DNA of 64,000 nucleotides from Pigmentiphaga litoralis (GCF_014651835.1 NZ_BMXQ01000001.1:2308801-2372800); one strand, 5' to 3'; shown: positions 40,568-49,483, numbered from the stretch's first letter. The notes: a model not told the origin generated them from the letters alone. Translations and numbers: made by a program.

Positions 40568-41905
40568 ATGACATCGAAGGTTGTGGCCGGCGCGCTTGCC
40601 GCCGTGCTATCCGCTGTTTACATGGGCATGGCAGGTGCCTGGACCTTGCCTTCCGACAAGGGAACGCTACCCGAAGCCGACGTCAACGAGATCCTGCAAG
40701 GCAAGGACTATGCTGAATCAACCCCGTTCAAGAAGACCGTGGACTACGTCGACTTCACCGCCAACGGCATGCAGTTCACGCAGGTGATCGTGCGCCTGGA
40801 GCCGGCCCGACCCTTGATGCACAAGGGCCGCAAAGTCGTGCTGGTCGCCACGGAAGAAGGCAGCTCGAGCGCAAATGGCTTTCTTGAAACCGACGAAGGC
40901 AAGGAAGGCATCGGTGTATGGCTGGCCAAGCGCGGGGTCACGTTCGTCGCACTGACACGCGTCGGTCGCTGGAATTTCTTTGCACCCGACAAAAGCGGAT
41001 CGTGGGAGACGATTCCCCTCGACGATCGTATGCCTATCTTTTCGCAGCACCAGAAGGCGTACTGGGCCAAGTCGGATTACACGGTCAAGCCCGCCGGGAC
41101 GACGGCCAGTTCCAGCGGAAGCGAATACGTGCGCTTCCCCAATGAAGGCACGCAGCTCTTCAACGAAATGGTCGCGGCCACGCCCGTTGCGATGGTTGAC
41201 GGCCTGGAAGCCGGCCTGCGTCACGCGCTGCCCGCGGCGGAGCGCAGAAAGTCCATGGTGCTGTACTGGGGCTTCTCGACTGGCGGCGCCTTGATGTGGC
41301 CGCTTGCCGAGCGCGTCCGCCCCGACGGCTACCTCAACTGGGGCTCATCGCCGCCAGGCGTCGCCTATTACTACGGGTCGGTCGAGGGCGGCCGCTGGGA
41401 CTGGCCGTATGAAAAGTCGGCGCTGCGTGTACGCGGCCGCGGTCGTGCGGATTTCGAGTTCTACAACAAGCGCGCGGATCCCGACCAGAAGGAAGCACGC
41501 TGGGCACGCAACCTGAAGGAGCCGCGCTTCAAAGGCGTGGAAGACCCGATCATGTTCTACAACGTCGGTGCGCTGTCCGAGCTTGCGATGCGTCTGTACA
41601 AAGCCAGCTTCGTGCCGGCGGAGACAAAGGCACAGGGCTTCAACAAGATCCTCGACGACATTCTGGCAACCAGCAAGCCCGGACCCGCGCTGAAGGGCCT
41701 GCCGGTGTGGGACATGAACGGCACGCTGGACGAGGTCTACCCCGTCAAGTCGATGGAGGCCGCGCGAACGATGATGGCGCCGTACATTGGCAAGCACGTG
41801 CTGACCCGGATCGAAGGGTTCAATCACAGCATTGTCGATCGCCAGGTCCGCGTGATCGGTCCAGTGTGGTTGCGCGCGATCGAGCAGGGATACTTCGACA
41901 GGTAA
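40568..41905 (+). CDS. secreted alpha/beta hydrolase-like protein
   Basis: A 445-residue protein with a Sec signal (M-T-S-K-V-V-A-G-A-L, ending M-A-G-A-W). The core has a probable Ser nucleophile in Y-W-G-F-S-T-G-G-A-L near residue 236, an acid in N-G-T-L-D-E-V near residue 388 and a His in F-N-H-S-I near residue 420. I do not recognise the subfamily; an esterase/lactonase acting in the periplasm is the plain reading. The ATG at 40568 with AAAGGA is chosen; upstream start codons overlap the operators. It diverges from the MarR-Rieske-Bug unit and shares its operators. It may cleave an ester or conjugate outside the membrane to release the acid that the Bug receptor binds. Confidence 0.72.
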   Translation: MTSKVVAGALAAVLSAVYMGMAGAWTLPSDKGTLPEADVNEILQGKDYAESTPFKKTVDYVDFTANGMQFTQVIVRLEPARPLMHKGRKVVLVATEEGSSSANGFLETDEGKEGIGVWLAKRGVTFVALTRVGRWNFFAPDKSGSWETIPLDDRMPIFSQHQKAYWAKSDYTVKPAGTTASSSGSEYVRFPNEGTQLFNEMVAATPVAMVDGLEAGLRHALPAAERRKSMVLYWGFSTGGALMWPLAERVRPDGYLNWGSSPPGVAYYYGSVEGGRWDWPYEKSALRVRGRGRADFEFYNKRADPDQKEARWARNLKEPRFKGVEDPIMFYNVGALSELAMRLYKASFVPAETKAQGFNKILDDILATSKPGPALKGLPVWDMNGTLDEVYPVKSMEAARTMMAPYIGKHVLTRIEGFNHSIVDRQVRVIGPVWLRAIEQGYFDR

Positions 41906-41951
41906 GGGTGGTTTCGTGCTTCATGGCCTGCGAGCGAGCACCGCCGCCCTG

Positions 41952-42905
41952 TCATACCCCCTGTCGCAACAGCCACTCAGACACACGCGAAGCGATGGCT
42001 AGACTGTTGCGATCCATCATCAACATGTGCGAGTTGCCGCGCATGCCGACATCGGGGAGCGACAGGATCTCAACGCCGACATGGGCCTTGGCAAAGTCAC
42101 GGATGCGTTTCGCCATGCGTGACCAGCGCGCGTCGGTATCGATGTGGTCGCCCAGCACCACCAGGGTGGGCACGTTGTAGCTCGCGACCGAGGTGTCGAG
42201 CGCTGGGATGCTGGCGGGTTCGAGCGCAATCACGGCGCGCACGAGGTCGGGCCGGGCGTGTGCTGCGCGCAAGGCAAAAACGCCTGCCTGCGAGTGACAC
42301 ACGATAACGGCGGGTCCGGTGCGCTCCAGCAAGGCCAGATAGCCCGCGAGCACGGCGGCGTCGGTGGTGGTCCAGCGTGGCACCATCTGCCGCGCCAGCG
42401 CATCGAAGCACGCTACCGGAAATTGCGTATCGGCGAATGGATGCAGCCGCCCGGTGTCCGGATCCTTGGTGCCGATGCGAAACCGCGTGTAGATATCGGA
42501 CGGGGTCTGGATAACCGGTGCCTCGGGCCAGACATGCGGCACAGGTGCAAAGCCCGAACGACCACGCTCCACCGCGTCACACAGATAGACGTCACGGCCC
42601 CAGCCAAGAAATTCGTGCAGCCATCCCGGCCGCCCGTCCGGCGTGGTTTCCCAGGTTGCCCCCGTCATGCCCCCACCGTGCCAGAGCAGCAGCGGAAGAC
42701 GGCCAGCGTCCGGGTCGGCCAGGAAGTACTGGGCGTACATCTGCTCGACCAGGTAGCGCCCGTTCGGATCGATGCGGACCGGCTGCCCGCCTTCCGCCAT
42801 CAGCAGTTCGCGCACCGGCAAGCCCGACAATTCGACTTCGCGACCGCCGACATGGAATGCACCCATGCCGCGCAAACGCAGGGGAAAGGCGCCGGGTTCG
42901 ATCAT
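41952..42905 (-). CDS. alpha/beta hydrolase (esterase-like)
   Basis: A 317-residue cytoplasmic hydrolase. The oxyanion region is L-L-W-H-G-G-G-M-T-G near residue 72, the Ser lies in V-C-H-S-Q-A-G-V near residue 190 (Cys replaces the first Gly of the usual elbow), the acid in V-V-L-G-D-H-I-D near residue 245 and the His in M-R-G-N-S-H-M near residue 285. It is not an obvious member of a named family. The ATG at 42905 overlaps the stop of the upstream Bug gene (ATGA), so receptor and hydrolase are coupled; the ligand may be an ester or lactone. An upstream in-frame start would run back into the Bug gene. Confidence 0.78.
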   Translation of the reverse strand: MIEPGAFPLRLRGMGAFHVGGREVELSGLPVRELLMAEGGQPVRIDPNGRYLVEQMYAQYFLADPDAGRLPLLLWHGGGMTGATWETTPDGRPGWLHEFLGWGRDVYLCDAVERGRSGFAPVPHVWPEAPVIQTPSDIYTRFRIGTKDPDTGRLHPFADTQFPVACFDALARQMVPRWTTTDAAVLAGYLALLERTGPAVIVCHSQAGVFALRAAHARPDLVRAVIALEPASIPALDTSVASYNVPTLVVLGDHIDTDARWSRMAKRIRDFAKAHVGVEILSLPDVGMRGNSHMLMMDRNSLAIASRVSEWLLRQGV

Positions 42906-43900
42906 TCGACGCGGATGCCGTTGTTCTGGATGATCGTTTTCCATTTCTTGTCCTCGCCCGCAATGAAGGCACCCAACGCCTCGGGCGTGCCGGGTCCGAC
43001 CTCCACGCCGAGCTGTTGCATGCGCTCGCTGACCGCAGGGGTGCGCAACGCGGCAACGAAGGCCTCATTCAGCGTCTGGACCACTGCCTTGGGGGTGCCC
43101 GCTGGCGCCATGACGCCGAACCACGGCGTGATCAGGAAATCCGGCACACCTGCTTCAGCGAAGGTCGGTACATCAGGGATGGAGGGTGACCGTCGTTCAC
43201 TCGCGACCGCCAGTGCGCGCAACTTGCCTGAGCGGATGCTGGCCAGCGACGCCGGCAGGTTGTCAAAGTACATGTCGACCTGGCCTCCCAGCAGATCGGC
43301 CGCAACCTGCCCGGCACCCTTGTAGGGAATGTGCGTCAGCTTGACGCCGGCCTTGGTGTTCAGCAATTCGGTGGCAAGATGCGCCGAGGTCCCGATGCCC
43401 GACGAGGCAGAGTTGAGCTTGCCCGGATTGGCTTTGGCATAGGCGAGCAATTCCTTGACCGTCTTTGCAGGTACTGAAGGATTGACGACCAGCACGCTGG
43501 GAACGGTGCCGACCATCACGATGGGCGCAAAATCCTTGACGACGTCGTAGGGCGCGGGCTTGTACAGCGACGGCGCCACTGCGCAGCCAAAGGCGCACAT
43601 GAGCAAGGTGTAGCCGGTGGGCTCGGAACGCGCGACGGCTTGCGCCCCGATGTTGCCGCTTGCCCCGACGCGGTTTTCTACCACCAGCGTCTGACCGAAG
43701 CGCTTGGACAAATCTTCGCTCAGCACGCGTGCCAGGATGTCTGGCGTCCCCCCTGCGGGATACGGCACGACAAGGGTGACGGGCTTGTCCGGGAAGGACG
43801 CGGCGTTTGCTGCCGGAGCCACTGTGGACAGGGTGACGGCAAGTGCGGCAACGGCCAGGGCGACCCCGCGCAGCGGGGGGAAACGCAGCAAAGCGGACAT
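42902..43900 (-). CDS. Bug/TctC family solute receptor
   Basis: A 332-residue receptor with a Sec signal ending A-N-A-A-S. It carries P-V-T-L-V-V-P-Y-P-A-G-G-T-P-D-I, H-I-P-Y-K-G-A and P-D-V-P-T-F-A-E-A-G. The start at 43900 has a CGGAG site. It is divergent from a LysR gene with a short dyad between, and coupled to the downstream esterase-like gene, giving a minimal regulator-receptor-enzyme module. The ligand is unknown. Confidence 0.9.
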   Translation of the reverse strand: MSALLRFPPLRGVALAVAALAVTLSTVAPAANAASFPDKPVTLVVPYPAGGTPDILARVLSEDLSKRFGQTLVVENRVGASGNIGAQAVARSEPTGYTLLMCAFGCAVAPSLYKPAPYDVVKDFAPIVMVGTVPSVLVVNPSVPAKTVKELLAYAKANPGKLNSASSGIGTSAHLATELLNTKAGVKLTHIPYKGAGQVAADLLGGQVDMYFDNLPASLASIRSGKLRALAVASERRSPSIPDVPTFAEAGVPDFLITPWFGVMAPAGTPKAVVQTLNEAFVAALRTPAVSERMQQLGVEVGPGTPEALGAFIAGEDKKWKTIIQNNGIRVE

Positions 43901-44001
43901 GATCGGTCTCCGGTATTCCCGGCTCGTCACAGCGCGGCCGGGTCCGGCGGACTATACCGACCACGCGGCAAGGCGCCCAATGCCGGGATTGCAATGCGTT
44001 C

Positions 44002-44017
44002 ATACCAGATTTGGTAT
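44002..44017. promoter_or_regulatory. LysR-type dyad in divergent spacer
   Basis: ATACCA-GATT-TGGTAT, a perfect 6-bp inverted repeat of LysR-box size between the divergent Bug and LysR genes. Confidence 0.55.
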
Positions 44018-44090
44018 AGATTCCCGAAACCATGAATCCGACACATACCCCAGGGATACGTCGAAGCTCCCGCATCTGCGGCGCATCGAC

Positions 44091-44972
44091 ATGAATCTGC
44101 TGTTGACCTTTGATGCGTTGATGAAGACACGCAGCGCAACGGCGGCAGCGGCGCAATTGCACAAGACACAGCCGACGATCAGTCGCGAACTCGCCCGCCT
44201 GCGGCATTTGCTTGAGGATCCGCTGCTGGTCGTGACCAAAGGCCGCTTCGTGCCGACCGAGCGCGCACTCGAGCTGCATGCCACGGTGCGTGAAGCACTG
44301 GACCGCATCGAAAGCGCCCTGGCGCCGCCCGAGGCGTTCGAGCCTGCGCGTGCCGAGGGCGTCGTCAACATCGGTACTGGCGCCCACATCGAATTGCTGC
44401 TGGTGGCCCCCTTTCTTGAACGGCTGCGACGCGCCGCGCCGAACCTCGTGGTGCGATTCCAGTCCGTGCATGGAGATGTCGAACCCGATGATCTCGACAG
44501 CGAACGGATGGACATCGCCATCGGCTTGTTTGCGAACGTGCCGCCCCGGTTCCACAGTCTGTCGTTGTTCCGGGACCGGCGGGTGTGCGTCGTCGCATCG
44601 CGCCATCCGATGGCGCATCGCAAGCGTCTGTTGCTCGAGGACCTCTCGGCTTTCCAGTGGTTTGCTTTCGCGCGCATGTACGGCCGCGAAACCAATTTCG
44701 ATCGCCTTCTCGGCGCCCCGCACCGTCTTGCGTTTTCCGCGTACCTGTCCGGCTTCGGCATCACGCCGTATGTGCTTCTCGACACCGATTACGCCACGAC
44801 AATGCCGTGGCGCGTGGCCCAGGTGCACGCCCGGCACTTTCCGTTGACGACGATCGAACTTCCCGCGCCGTTACGCGATATCGAATGCTTCATGATCTGG
44901 TCCAAACGTCAGCACACATCACCGTTGAACCGATGGATACGTGAGCAGATTCGCGAGATATTGGCAGGCTGA
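44091..44972 (+). CDS. LysR family transcriptional regulator (NodD/NahR-like)
   Basis: A 293-residue LysR protein of the NodD/NahR/LeuO type. It opens M-N-L-L-L-T-F-D-A-L-M-K-T-R-S and has the helix-turn-helix S-A-T-A-A-A-A-Q-L-H-K-T-Q-P-T-I-S-R-E-L. The effector domain has a V-N-I-G-T-G strand near residue 90 and the G-D-V-E-P-D-D-L-D-S segment typical of this branch. Family members usually begin a few residues earlier (x-L-R-R-I-D-x-N-L-L), and that segment is present in frame upstream without an ATG. A non-ATG start slightly upstream is therefore possible. It probably activates the divergent Bug/esterase genes. Confidence 0.88.
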   Translation: MNLLLTFDALMKTRSATAAAAQLHKTQPTISRELARLRHLLEDPLLVVTKGRFVPTERALELHATVREALDRIESALAPPEAFEPARAEGVVNIGTGAHIELLLVAPFLERLRRAAPNLVVRFQSVHGDVEPDDLDSERMDIAIGLFANVPPRFHSLSLFRDRRVCVVASRHPMAHRKRLLLEDLSAFQWFAFARMYGRETNFDRLLGAPHRLAFSAYLSGFGITPYVLLDTDYATTMPWRVAQVHARHFPLTTIELPAPLRDIECFMIWSKRQHTSPLNRWIREQIREILAG

Positions 44973-45110
44973 CTCCCACCCAGCGCTAACCAGGCTTACT
45001 CAAGGTGTACTGAACCCTTCTCATCTCGTCCATGGAACATTCCTGGCTCATCCGCAATCCCGAGTTACGGCCGGTCACATTCCTCATACCATTCTCACCG
45101 TTGCGTTGAT

Positions 45111-45124
45111 GTTGATTTGTCAAC
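45111..45124. promoter_or_regulatory. isolated GTTGA-N4-TCAAC dyad
   Basis: GTTGATTTGTCAAC has the same form as the tandem MarR-type sites at 40506-40533. It lies 133 bp upstream of the LuxR-type gene. Confidence 0.5.
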
Positions 45125-45256
45125 GATGCAGGCGTGCACATGCGCCCAACGAGCCCCCTTAATCGGGTCTTTCCACGAGCGTCATTGCGCATCGTGTGTT
45201 TGCCCTTGGCGCCCGGTCCGAATGGACCGACATGAGCGCTCATAAGGACAAAGTGA

Positions 45257-45907
45257 ATGAACGTACTCGTAATCGAACAGCGGCAAAGCGTCCAGCACGC
45301 CATCAGCCGCGTGGTGGAAGGGATTCCCGAATTCAGAAAGCTGACCATGGTGGGTCGGGATGCCGCACCGGAAGGCGTGGACGCCGCGCACGCCACGCTC
45401 CTTGTCTTTGGCTGCTCGGAAAATGCTGTGGACGACCTGTCGGTGTTGGCCGAGACCATGCAACGCTACGCGCCCCTCCGCAGTCTGGCGCTTTATGAAC
45501 AGGAAGAGCCCGAGTTCGCGCGCTGCGCGGTGCAGCTGGGGGTTGCAGGCTATGTGTCCAAGGCAGCAACCCCTACAGTGATGCGCGCGTCGATGAACCT
45601 GTTGCGTGTGGGTGGCAGCTGTTATCCCCCACTGACGAGCGCGCGTCCGACCGGAATGCGCAGCGCAACGACCCTGCTGGGGGATGGCGGTTTGTCTTTT
45701 TCCAAACCGATCGGGCCAACACTGACCGGGCGCCAGCGACAACTGCTCGGCATGCTTGCCGCTGGCAAGGATGCCCGGGCCGTGGGCGAAAAGATGGGCG
45801 TGTCGGTCGCAACGGTCAGAAGCCATGCCAACAAGCTGTATCGCAAGCTGCATGCGCACAACCGGGCCGAAGCGGTGTTCAACGCCAACCGGCTCGGCCT
45901 GGTCTAG
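45257..45907 (+). CDS. LuxR-family regulator with degenerate receiver domain
   Basis: A 216-residue protein with a response-regulator layout. The receiver-like half (about residues 1-120) lacks the acidic pair after strand 1 (V-L-V-I-E-Q) and has F-G-C-S where the phosphorylated Asp should be; only the G-Y-V-S-K Lys is kept. It therefore cannot be phosphorylated in the normal way. The C-terminal half is a standard LuxR/NarL helix-turn-helix: L-T-G-R-Q-R-Q-L-L-G-M-L near residue 155 and K-M-G-V-S-V-A-T-V-R-S-H-A-N-K-L-Y near residue 178. AAGGAC precedes the ATG. There is no sensor kinase nearby. It stands alone, with a MarR-type dyad upstream. Confidence 0.87.
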   Translation: MNVLVIEQRQSVQHAISRVVEGIPEFRKLTMVGRDAAPEGVDAAHATLLVFGCSENAVDDLSVLAETMQRYAPLRSLALYEQEEPEFARCAVQLGVAGYVSKAATPTVMRASMNLLRVGGSCYPPLTSARPTGMRSATTLLGDGGLSFSKPIGPTLTGRQRQLLGMLAAGKDARAVGEKMGVSVATVRSHANKLYRKLHAHNRAEAVFNANRLGLV

Positions 45908-45990
45908 CCGGTCCAGGCATGCGCCGATGTCGGGCACAGCTGCCGCCGCGGTCTCCGGTGTGTCGCAGTGAGTAGCAACTTCTGCTTGCC

Positions 45991-46032
45991 AACCTACTAT
46001 TGGTAGTTTAACTTGATTACCAATGGTAGGTT
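45991..46032. promoter_or_regulatory. 42-bp interrupted palindrome with nested dyads
   Basis: AACCTACTATTGGTA (45991-46005) and its near reverse complement ending in GGTAGGTT (to 46032) form a large dyad centred at 46011. Each half is itself a C-T-A-C...G-T-A-G-type dyad, so two repressor sites of the HxlR or TetR kind are likely. It lies about 100 bp upstream of the gene at 46129. Confidence 0.68.
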
Positions 46033-46128
46033 CTATTGGGTCTACGTTGATGCCCTGCTCAACATCGCCACGCGCGCACGTCGAGATGGCGGACCCTTTC
46101 CTTCGAACTCACATCAAGGATGGCAACG

Positions 46129-47118
46129 ATGCAGACAGCACCCGTACTTTTCGCAGGCGGTTCCGGTAGCGTGGGACGCCAAACGATCGCCAGGTTCCGC
46201 ACACAGTATCCCGACGCACCCGTGCTCATTGGCGGTCGCAACCTGAAGACGGCTGGCGAACTTGCCGAGTCCACCGGCCTGGCCCGCGCCGTTGCCATCG
46301 ATCTCGACCAGCCACGGCTTGGACTTGATCGCGATATGGCTGTCGGTGCGGTCGTCATGCTGGTGCCCGATCCCGCCTTGAACGGGCTGCGGTTTGCCCA
46401 GGACTGCGGTGTGCCGTACACCAGCATCGGCAGCGGCCTGATTGAGGTCGCGTCCGAGCTGGCCTTGTTTGCGCACCGCCCTCGCGCCCCTGTCGTGCTG
46501 GCGTCGCACTGGATGGCCGGGGCAGCCGTGCACCTCGCGGCCAAGGCAGCGCAAGGTTTCGATCAGGTGCGTTCGATCGCGCTGGGGGCGCTTGTCGACG
46601 ATCAGGATTCCGTGGGGCCCACCGCGCTGGAAGACATGGAGCGGCTGCACGAAGCCGCCCCCGCCGCGCTGGCGCTTGAAGCGGGAAAGCGGGTCTGGTT
46701 GACCGGGGATGCCGTTCATCGCGAGATCGAGACGGTGGACGGGCGACGGCTGACAGGCAGCGCATTCTCTTCGTTCGATGTGGTCAGCCTGCAGGCCAGG
46801 ACGGGTGCGCCAAATATCCGTTTCGACCTGGTGACCGCGGAGTCGTCAAGCCGGCGCTGCGGCGGCAAGGCCGCAACCGAAATCATGGTGGAGGTCGAAG
46901 GCGATATGGCCGGACGTGCTTCGCACCTGCGCTCCACACTTGTCTTTGATGAAGGCACGGCGGCGCTGACCGGCGCCAGCGTCGTGCTGTTGCTCGACGC
47001 CCTTCTGGGACTGAGCGGACAAGTGCCACCGCCGCCCGGACTGTATATGCCTGAATTGCTGTGGGAGCCTGAGGGGTTTCTGAAGGCGCTGGTTGAGGCA
47101 GGCGCGGTGGTTCAATAA
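46129..47118 (+). CDS. saccharopine dehydrogenase-like NAD(P)-binding protein
   Basis: A 329-residue protein with an N-terminal Rossmann fold: V-L-F-A-G-G-S-G-S-V-G-R-Q near residue 6 and I-G-G-R-N near residue 34, the Arg hinting at NADP. The V-M-L-V-P-D-P-A-L strand near residue 80 and S-I-G-S-G-L-I-E near residue 105 resemble saccharopine-dehydrogenase-like reductases, some of which act as trans-enoyl reductases. The rest is not assigned. The ATG at 46129 is preferred over 46120 since AAGGA lies at proper distance. It follows a large palindrome, so it is strongly regulated. No cognate repressor gene of HxlR or TetR type is next to it. Confidence 0.68.
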   Translation: MQTAPVLFAGGSGSVGRQTIARFRTQYPDAPVLIGGRNLKTAGELAESTGLARAVAIDLDQPRLGLDRDMAVGAVVMLVPDPALNGLRFAQDCGVPYTSIGSGLIEVASELALFAHRPRAPVVLASHWMAGAAVHLAAKAAQGFDQVRSIALGALVDDQDSVGPTALEDMERLHEAAPAALALEAGKRVWLTGDAVHREIETVDGRRLTGSAFSSFDVVSLQARTGAPNIRFDLVTAESSSRRCGGKAATEIMVEVEGDMAGRASHLRSTLVFDEGTAALTGASVVLLLDALLGLSGQVPPPPGLYMPELLWEPEGFLKALVEAGAVVQ

Positions 47119-47219
47119 TTGGGAGCAGCAGCGCGCAGACCTGACCACCAGGTCTGCCACGTCGACAGGTGGATAATCAGCCTGCTCGCTCGACAGCCAT
47201 CACGCGAAGGATCACGACA

Positions 47220-47285
47220 TGGAAGATCGACCAGACGTTCGGCCGGATTGACGTGCTGGTGAACAACGCCGGGATCATCGCCAAG
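47220..47285 (+). pseudogene. fragment of a short-chain dehydrogenase
   Basis: The frame W-K-I-D-Q-T-F-G-R-I-D-V-L-V-N-N-A-G-I-I-A is the conserved N-N-A-G block of SDR enzymes. The glycine motif upstream and Y-x-x-x-K downstream are absent; the frame runs on into the DUF2934 region. A scar of about 22 residues. Confidence 0.75.
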
Positions 47286-47293
47286 CAGAAGCG

Positions 47294-47321
47294 AAAGCGC
47301 AAGACCACTTCCTTGCGCTTT
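47294..47321. terminator. stem-loop between convergent genes
   Basis: AAAGCGCAAG and CTTGCGCTTT form a perfect 10-bp stem with an 8-nt loop. T-rich flanks are weak on both sides; it could serve as a bidirectional terminator for the genes ending at 47118 and 47321. Confidence 0.6.
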
Positions 47322-47776
47322 TATTCTTCCTCGAACTTTTCGGTCTGAGTCCAATCCTTGTCGGCATCCCCCTTGCCACCGCCCTTCTGCTCCCACATGA
47401 CGTAAGCACGTTCGCGCAGGTGCTGATCGACCGCAAGGTGCCAATAGTCTTCCGAGCGTCCTTCCTGGCGACCCTCGTCCTCCCACAGTTTGTAGGCACG
47501 TTCTCGCACGGCCTGCTCCAGACTGGCGTTCGTTTGCGAGCTCGGATCATTCTCATCACCGTAGGGTGCCATCTGTCCGCTGCGACTGACATGCATTCGC
47601 GCCGTCAGGCCGGCCAACTCGTCGTCCGGTACCAGCTGGGCATGTCCGGCGGCTTCCAGTGCCTTGGTCAGATAGTCGTCGTCGGACGTAGGCTCGCCGG
47701 ACGCCCCGAGCGAGATCGGGAAGGTATGAATGACATTACCGTGGCTATCAAGCACGTCAACCAAACGTTCAGACAT
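47321..47776 (-). CDS. DUF2934 domain protein
   Basis: A 151-residue acidic protein with two DUF2934-type motifs near its C-terminus: R-E-R-A-Y-K-L-W-E-D-E-G near residue 95 and R-E-R-A-Y-V-M-W-E-Q-K-G near residue 124. These short helices are found in rhizobial and betaproteobacterial stress or symbiosis-linked proteins of unknown function. The N-terminal third (S-H-G-N-V-I-H-T-F-P near residue 11) is unassigned. The start at 47776 has a GAGGAA site; a frame to 47812 adds residues without a site. A stem-loop overlaps its stop. Confidence 0.72.
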   Translation of the reverse strand: MSERLVDVLDSHGNVIHTFPISLGASGEPTSDDDYLTKALEAAGHAQLVPDDELAGLTARMHVSRSGQMAPYGDENDPSSQTNASLEQAVRERAYKLWEDEGRQEGRSEDYWHLAVDQHLRERAYVMWEQKGGGKGDADKDWTQTEKFEEE

Positions 47777-47981
47777 GGGTTTCCTCGTATTTGCGTGAGT
47801 ACGCAGCTGCACTGCTGCATGCTGAGTATCTGCTTTCGGAGAGAATACTCACGGAGCACTTACCATCGGTTGCCGCGGGCAACTCATCAGCAGGTGGCCA
47901 GGCGTTTTGCTGTGTGTAACGTCGGAAGGTGCACTGCGGTCCGAGTGAAGGGCGGGCACCCTTCACTCTTCCCCGCCCGGC

Positions 47982-49481
47982 CTACTCGTCCGCTCCCTGG
48001 AACTTCCGGAGGCCCTTGAATACCAGCGGTGCAAACAACGCAACGACTGCCAGCAGCAACAGCACGGCCGATCCCGGATTGGTGAAGAACACCAGTGGGT
48101 CGCCCAGGCTGATCTGCAAGGCGCGACGGAACTGCATCTCGGCCATGGGACCCAGGATCAGGCCAACGATCATGGGCGCAACCGGATAGTCCCAGTAACG
48201 CATGGCGTAGCCAACGAGGCCGAAGATCAACAGCATGCCCAGCTCGACGGCAGACGGGTTGGCGGCAAGCGTTCCCAAGAGCGCAAAGAGCAGGATGCCC
48301 GCATACAGCCAGTGCTGCGGAATGGCGAGCAGCTTGACCCACAGTCCTACCAGCGGCAGGTTCAGCAGCAACAGCATCGCATTGCCGATCAAGAAGCTGG
48401 CGATCAGGCCCCACACCAGTTCGGGATTGGTGGTGAAAAGCAGCGGTCCGGGCACCAGTCCGTATTGCTGGAAGCCGGCCAGCAACATGGCGGCGGTGGC
48501 GGACGTGGGCAAGCCCAGCGACAGCAGCGGCACCAGCGTGCCGGTGGCTGCAGCGTTATTGGCCGCTTCGGGCCCTGCCACGCCTTCAATGGCGCCATGG
48601 CCGAACTCTTCCGGATGGCGCGCCAGCTTGCGTTCGACGGTGTAGGACAGCAGGGTCGGCACTTCGGCCCCGCCTGCCGGCAACGCGCCAATCGGAAAGC
48701 CGATGGCAAAGCCGCGCAGCCAGCCCTTCCACGAACGGGACCAGTCTTCGCGCGTCATCCACAAGGAGCCTTTGACCGGGATCAGCTTTTCGGCCTGACC
48801 GTTGAAGCGGGACAGCACGAACAGCGTTTCACCCACGGCAAACAGGCCCACGGCAAGCGTCGTGATCGAGATGCCATCGAGCAGCACGGGCACGCTGAAG
48901 TCCAGGCGCGACTGACCCGTCAGCTTGTCGATGCCGACCAGGCCCAGCGTCAGGCCCAACACCAGGCTGGTGAGGCCACGCATGACGGACGTCCCGAAGG
49001 TCGCGGCCACGGTGACGAACGCCAGCATCATCAACGCAAAGTAGTCCCATGGACCGAAGTGGACGGCAAGCTCGACCAGCCACGGAGCAACCAGGGCCAG
49101 GCCGATCGTTGCCAACGTGCCGGCAAAGAACGAACCGATGGCGGCCGTGGCAAGCGCCGGCCCACCCCGGCCGGCGCGTGCCATCTTGTGCCCTTCGATG
49201 GCGGTGGCGATCGATGCCGCCTCTCCGGGCGTATTGAGCAGGATGGCGGTGGTCGAACTGCCATACATGCCGCCGAAGTAGATACCGGCAAACATGATGA
49301 GCGAGCCCGTGGGATCGAGCTGGAAGGTGACAGGCAGGAGCAACGCAACCGTCAGGGACGGACTGATGCCGGGAAGAATGCCGACCAGGGTACCGAGCAG
49401 CACGCCAATGCCTGCGAACAGCAGGTTCGACGGCGTTGCGGCGACCGCCAGGCCATTCAACAACAATGACAAGGTATCCAT
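47982..49481 (-). CDS. tctA: tripartite tricarboxylate transporter, large membrane subunit
   Basis: A 499-residue protein with about 12 membrane helices. The family signature [10 protein letters not shown] near residue 34 and [15 protein letters not shown] near residue 74 identify TctA. It is the sodium- or proton-coupled channel part of a TTT system in the inner membrane. It follows tctB at 2 bp and closes the tctCBA operon. It is the only TctA in the window, so it may serve several of the orphan Bug receptors as well as its own. Confidence 0.95.
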   Translation of the reverse strand: MDTLSLLLNGLAVAATPSNLLFAGIGVLLGTLVGILPGISPSLTVALLLPVTFQLDPTGSLIMFAGIYFGGMYGSSTTAILLNTPGEAASIATAIEGHKMARAGRGGPALATAAIGSFFAGTLATIGLALVAPWLVELAVHFGPWDYFALMMLAFVTVAATFGTSVMRGLTSLVLGLTLGLVGIDKLTGQSRLDFSVPVLLDGISITTLAVGLFAVGETLFVLSRFNGQAEKLIPVKGSLWMTREDWSRSWKGWLRGFAIGFPIGALPAGGAEVPTLLSYTVERKLARHPEEFGHGAIEGVAGPEAANNAAATGTLVPLLSLGLPTSATAAMLLAGFQQYGLVPGPLLFTTNPELVWGLIASFLIGNAMLLLLNLPLVGLWVKLLAIPQHWLYAGILLFALLGTLAANPSAVELGMLLIFGLVGYAMRYWDYPVAPMIVGLILGPMAEMQFRRALQISLGDPLVFFTNPGSAVLLLLAVVALFAPLVFKGLRKFQGADE

Positions 49482-49483
49482 GG

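Noticed and set aside
48312-49469. 385-codon plus-strand frame opposite tctA
   Set aside because: Shadow of the hydrophobic TctA coding sequence; the translation is polar and repetitive with no family match.
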